Shown here: positions 61,707 through 64,000 of the stretch, in pieces
How positions within the stretch are numbered: the stretch's first letter is position 1
How the letters are laid out: every line of letters starts with the position of its first letter
NCBI GenBank assembly: GCA_934597585.1
Contig: CAKTSA010000002.1
Location: 46,874 to 110,873 of the forward strand
Length of the DNA: 64,000 nucleotides
DNA from: an uncultured Oscillospiraceae bacterium
Lineage (GTDB): Bacteria; Bacillota; Clostridia; Oscillospirales; Oscillospiraceae
Direction: 5' to 3'
Made by a program: the position numbers and the translations under genes
The notes under the pieces: generated by a model
Seen by the model: only the letters and a program-made list of their open reading frames with translations
Told to the model about the DNA's origin: nothing
Databases searched by the model: none

Positions 61707-62797
61707 TATCCGTTGTTGACCGTCTCCACAGCGGAGAGCAGCTTGTCCAGCTCCTCCGCCCTGGGCACACGGAGACGGACGCTGGCACGATCCAGGGGCT
61801 CGAACTCACCGCCGGAGCAGGTGAGAACGCCCTGGGCCAGCAGCAGCTCCTGCAAATCGGCGCGGGGGTTCCGGTGCTGCAAAAGGCAGATGGGCACCCG
61901 GTCGTCGGTGACGGCCATGGTCAGCTCCTTGCCGCAGACGCCGCGCAGCGCGCACTTCATGGCGGCAAAATCCGGGCCGTGACTGTCAGCATAGGTACGG
62001 TCGCTGAGGGCGGCGGCCGCCAGCTCACGGGACAGCTCGCTCATCATGTAGGGGTTGGAGACTTTGCTGATATAGCGGATCAGCTCCTGGCCGGTGATGA
62101 TATACCCCGCCCGCAGTCCCGCAAGGCCGAAGCCCTTGGAGAAGGTTCGGACGATGATGATATTCTTGTATTTCGGCCCCAGGGTCACCGCCGATTCCTG
62201 ACGGGGCAGGAAATCGCCGTAGGCCTCGTCCACGATAGCGTAGACCCCCAGCTCCTCGCATTTGTCCAGCACGCGGCTGATATCGGAGAGGGACAGGGTC
62301 TGGCCGGTGGGGTTATTGGGCCGGTCGATATAGACCAGACTGGTGTCGCCGCTGATGGCGTCCACCAGGTCGGACGCCTCCATGCGCCAGTTTTCCTCAC
62401 GGCGGGCGGGAATGCCCACGTATCGCATGGCCATCATGCGGGAATACTCCACCATGTCGGTAAAGGTGGGCAGGAAGCCCACCACCTCCGCGCCCTTTTT
62501 GGCCAGAATGTTGCACAGAAGGTACAGGGCCGACACGCTACCGTCGGTGAGGACGATGTTCTCCGGCTCGATAAAGGCATAGTCCGCCCAGTAGTCCACG
62601 ATGGCCCTCTGGGGCGCGTCGGAGTGGGGATAGTGATAGAAGCGCTCCGGGTCAAAGGCGGCGAAGGCCTCCTTTACCACAGGCGGGAAACCATAGGGGT
62701 TGACGCCCAGCGAGCAGTCCAGCGTATCCTCCGCCGCGTGGGGCGTGTGGCCGGCGTAGCTGCGCACCTGGGAGAGCAATTCGTTTCGGATCTTCAT
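61706..62797 (-). CDS. Histidinol-phosphate / threonine-phosphate type PLP enzyme
   Basis: The 363-residue fold-type I protein has DCSLGVNPYGFPP near residue 30, LTDGSVSALYLL, DRPNNPTGQTLSL, VDEAYGDFL, the PLP lysine in TFSKGFGLAGLRAG, and a C-terminal arginine motif SVRLRVPR. The SLGVNPYG start and HYPHSD segment recall CobD (threonine-phosphate decarboxylase) as well as HisC. There is no cobalamin or histidine operon near it, so the reaction stays open. It diverges from the radical SAM gene. Confidence 0.88.
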   Translation of the reverse strand: MKIRNELLSQVRSYAGHTPHAAEDTLDCSLGVNPYGFPPVVKEAFAAFDPERFYHYPHSDAPQRAIVDYWADYAFIEPENIVLTDGSVSALYLLCNILAKKGAEVVGFLPTFTDMVEYSRMMAMRYVGIPARREENWRMEASDLVDAISGDTSLVYIDRPNNPTGQTLSLSDISRVLDKCEELGVYAIVDEAYGDFLPRQESAVTLGPKYKNIIIVRTFSKGFGLAGLRAGYIITGQELIRYISKVSNPYMMSELSRELAAAALSDRTYADSHGPDFAAMKCALRGVCGKELTMAVTDDRVPICLLQHRNPRADLQELLLAQGVLTCSGGEFEPLDRASVRLRVPRAEELDKLLSAVETVNNG

Positions 62798-62995
62798 ATC
62801 TGACCGCTCCTTCCGCTTGCTTTTACGAACAATTTACCGCATAACGGAATACCTGTCAATGGAAAAGCTGTCAAAAACAGCCCAAATGCGTTTGTTAATA
62901 ACTAAACAACCTATTTTTCGCTTTTTTCCTTGCATTTCTTGTCGCATCGGTATAAAATATTGAAGAATATTCACACGGAAAGGTTTTGCACATAC

Positions 62996-63883
62996 ATGAC
63001 TCATCCTTACAAGACCCGTGAAGGCGGCGCCACAGTCACCGTGTTCGTGCCCTACGACTGCCAGAACCACTGCCCCTTCTGTATCAATAAGCAGGAATAT
63101 GCCGACTGCACCGGCTTTTCGCTGGAGAAGATCATTGACTCTATCCGCACGCTGGACGCCATCACGCCCCGGTGCGATTTCGTGTTCACCGGCGGCGAGC
63201 CGCTGGCGGATCTGGACGCGCTGCAGAAGATGCTGGACGCCATCCCCACCACCCACAAGGTGTATATCAACACCACCTTCCCGGTGCAGGAGCACACCAC
63301 GCTGGACGAGATGGTGGCCTTTACGGAGCGGAACAAGGGCAAGATCACCTGCATGAACATCTCCCGCCACCTGCAGAAGTACGTGGAGGAGAGTCCTGAC
63401 GAGGTACTGGGCCGCATTGCCTGCCGCACCCGCATCAACTGCGTGCTGTACAAGCGCTATCCCGCTGACAAGCTGCCCGCCTATGTGGAGCGCTTCCTGC
63501 CCTACGGCATTCCCGTGCAGTTCCGGTACGACTACACCGAGACCACGCCGGAGAACCTGTATGACGAGGAGCACGACCAGATCCTCCACGACCTGCGCCG
63601 ACTGTTCACCTATAAGGGGCTGGACGGCTGCCGGATGCGCAACGGCTTCCACTTCGAGTACAAGGGCCTGCACCTGACATATCACAAGACGCTGCCCTAT
63701 TCCACCATTGTGGAGACGGGCGACGACGGCGTGACATACGACATTCTGTACGATGTACTCATCAAGCAGAACGGCGAGATCCACAGCGACTGGACAGGCG
63801 TGAAGATGGACGTGGACGCCTACCGCAAGGTGGTCTACGAGCCGTATGATCTGAAGGTCATCAACGGAACAATAGACTTTTAA
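62996..63883 (+). CDS. Radical SAM protein of unknown function
   Basis: The 295-residue protein has the 4Fe-4S motif C22-x3-C26-x2-C29 (CQNHCPFC) and the SAM-contacting FTGGEPL. These are followed by a TIM-barrel-like core with ITCMNISRHLQ and RTRINCVLYK. The C-terminal third has no SPASM-type cysteine cluster. Size and layout resemble MoaA-like single-cluster enzymes, but the substrate is unknown. The ATG at 62996 has a weak, distant GGAAAGG site; TATAAA at 62951-62956 may be its -10 box. It is transcribed away from the PLP enzyme gene. Confidence 0.85.
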   Translation: MTHPYKTREGGATVTVFVPYDCQNHCPFCINKQEYADCTGFSLEKIIDSIRTLDAITPRCDFVFTGGEPLADLDALQKMLDAIPTTHKVYINTTFPVQEHTTLDEMVAFTERNKGKITCMNISRHLQKYVEESPDEVLGRIACRTRINCVLYKRYPADKLPAYVERFLPYGIPVQFRYDYTETTPENLYDEEHDQILHDLRRLFTYKGLDGCRMRNGFHFEYKGLHLTYHKTLPYSTIVETGDDGVTYDILYDVLIKQNGEIHSDWTGVKMDVDAYRKVVYEPYDLKVINGTIDF

Positions 63884-63896
63884 GAAATAGCACAGT

Positions 63897-63929
63897 AAAA
63901 ATGACCGGCTGGAAAGCCGGTCATTTTTT
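63897..63929 (+). terminator. Terminator of the radical SAM gene
   Basis: AAAATGACCGGCT/AGCCGGTCATTTT forms a perfect stem followed by TTTTTT-type bases. Confidence 0.88.
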
Positions 63930-63965
63930 CAGTCTGTCAAAAAACTACCCAAACGCCCCTGTTTC

Positions 63966-63974
63966 TGCTATAAT
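63966..63974 (+). promoter_or_regulatory. Extended -10 promoter of the gene at the right edge
   Basis: TGCTATAAT combines a TG extension with a perfect TATAAT (63969-63974). There is no good -35 box at 17 bp, which the extended -10 can offset. Confidence 0.6.
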
Positions 63975-63995
63975 AGAAGAAACGGGGGTGTTTAC

Positions 63996-64000
63996 ATGGA
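63996..64000 (+). CDS. Start of a gene cut by the right edge
   Basis: An ATG at 63996-63998 follows GGGGGTG at a suitable distance and the promoter at 63966-63974. Only five bases are present, so nothing can be said about the product. Confidence 0.4.

Overview
The window looks like a piece of a high-GC, spore-forming anaerobe of the Clostridia, most likely Oscillospiraceae (relatives of Flavonifractor, Intestinimonas or Lawsonibacter). This rests on Firmicutes-type AGGAGG ribosome binding sites and sigma-A promoters, Firmicutes cis-regulatory RNAs (T-box, THF, M-box and a probable L13 leader), sporulation genes (a SpoIID family protein, BofA, YaaL), and CO dehydrogenase/acetyl-CoA synthase genes. 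The species cannot be named from the sequence alone. I saw no rRNA, tRNA, CRISPR array, transposase or prophage.

Layout. 1-4.9 kb: one-carbon and folate metabolism: metF (cut by the left edge), and a THF riboswitch controlling folT-folC. 4.9-9.9 kb: a leftward CO/acetyl-CoA operon, cooS-cooC-acsB. 10-13 kb: a tryptophan block in which a T-box leader with a TGG specifier precedes trpS-trpB2. 13-20 kb: two tiny genes, an RNA methyltransferase, a nitrilase, a MITE-like element, a small aromatic-rich ORF with a terminator ahead of a transporter and M20 hydrolase pair, and a SipW-type surface protein with a long structured leader. 20-29 kb: rplM-rpsI, ttcA, yaaL-bofA, tadA, a SpoIID-like protein, and a two-component system joined to an HtrA protease. 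29-34 kb: DUF362, glycerate kinase and EamA genes opposite a LysR regulator. 34.7-41.8 kb: an unusual three-gene operon headed by a 1583-residue HD / helical repeat / nucleotidyltransferase / GNAT-like / PRTase-like protein. 42-58.5 kb: housekeeping and repair genes (pyrG, an aminotransferase, mreB, comF, recD2, uvrA, ybaK, traX, an EamA exporter, uvrB, radC). 58.6-64 kb: an M-box with mgtE, a DUF1540 protein, a split TauE/SafE transporter, a PLP enzyme and a radical SAM protein.

The best candidate for an undescribed system is the operon at 34.65-41.8 kb. Its first protein joins phosphohydrolase, nucleotidyltransferase and phosphoribosyltransferase-like modules. It is followed by a dehydrogenase-like protein and an iron-sulfur-flavoprotein-like protein, which suggests nucleotide or dinucleotide cofactor metabolism. 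Its strong promoter overlaps three 10-bp direct repeats set exactly 21 bp apart.

The second theme is intergenic repeats. At least five families recur: R1, short covarying hairpins; R2, CCTCCCTC inverted units; R3, long mosaic palindromes; R4, TCATTGCGAGG units; and R5, a roughly 160-bp unit lying between a stop codon and a terminator in both copies, with stems that covary. These families fill most of the larger gaps between genes.
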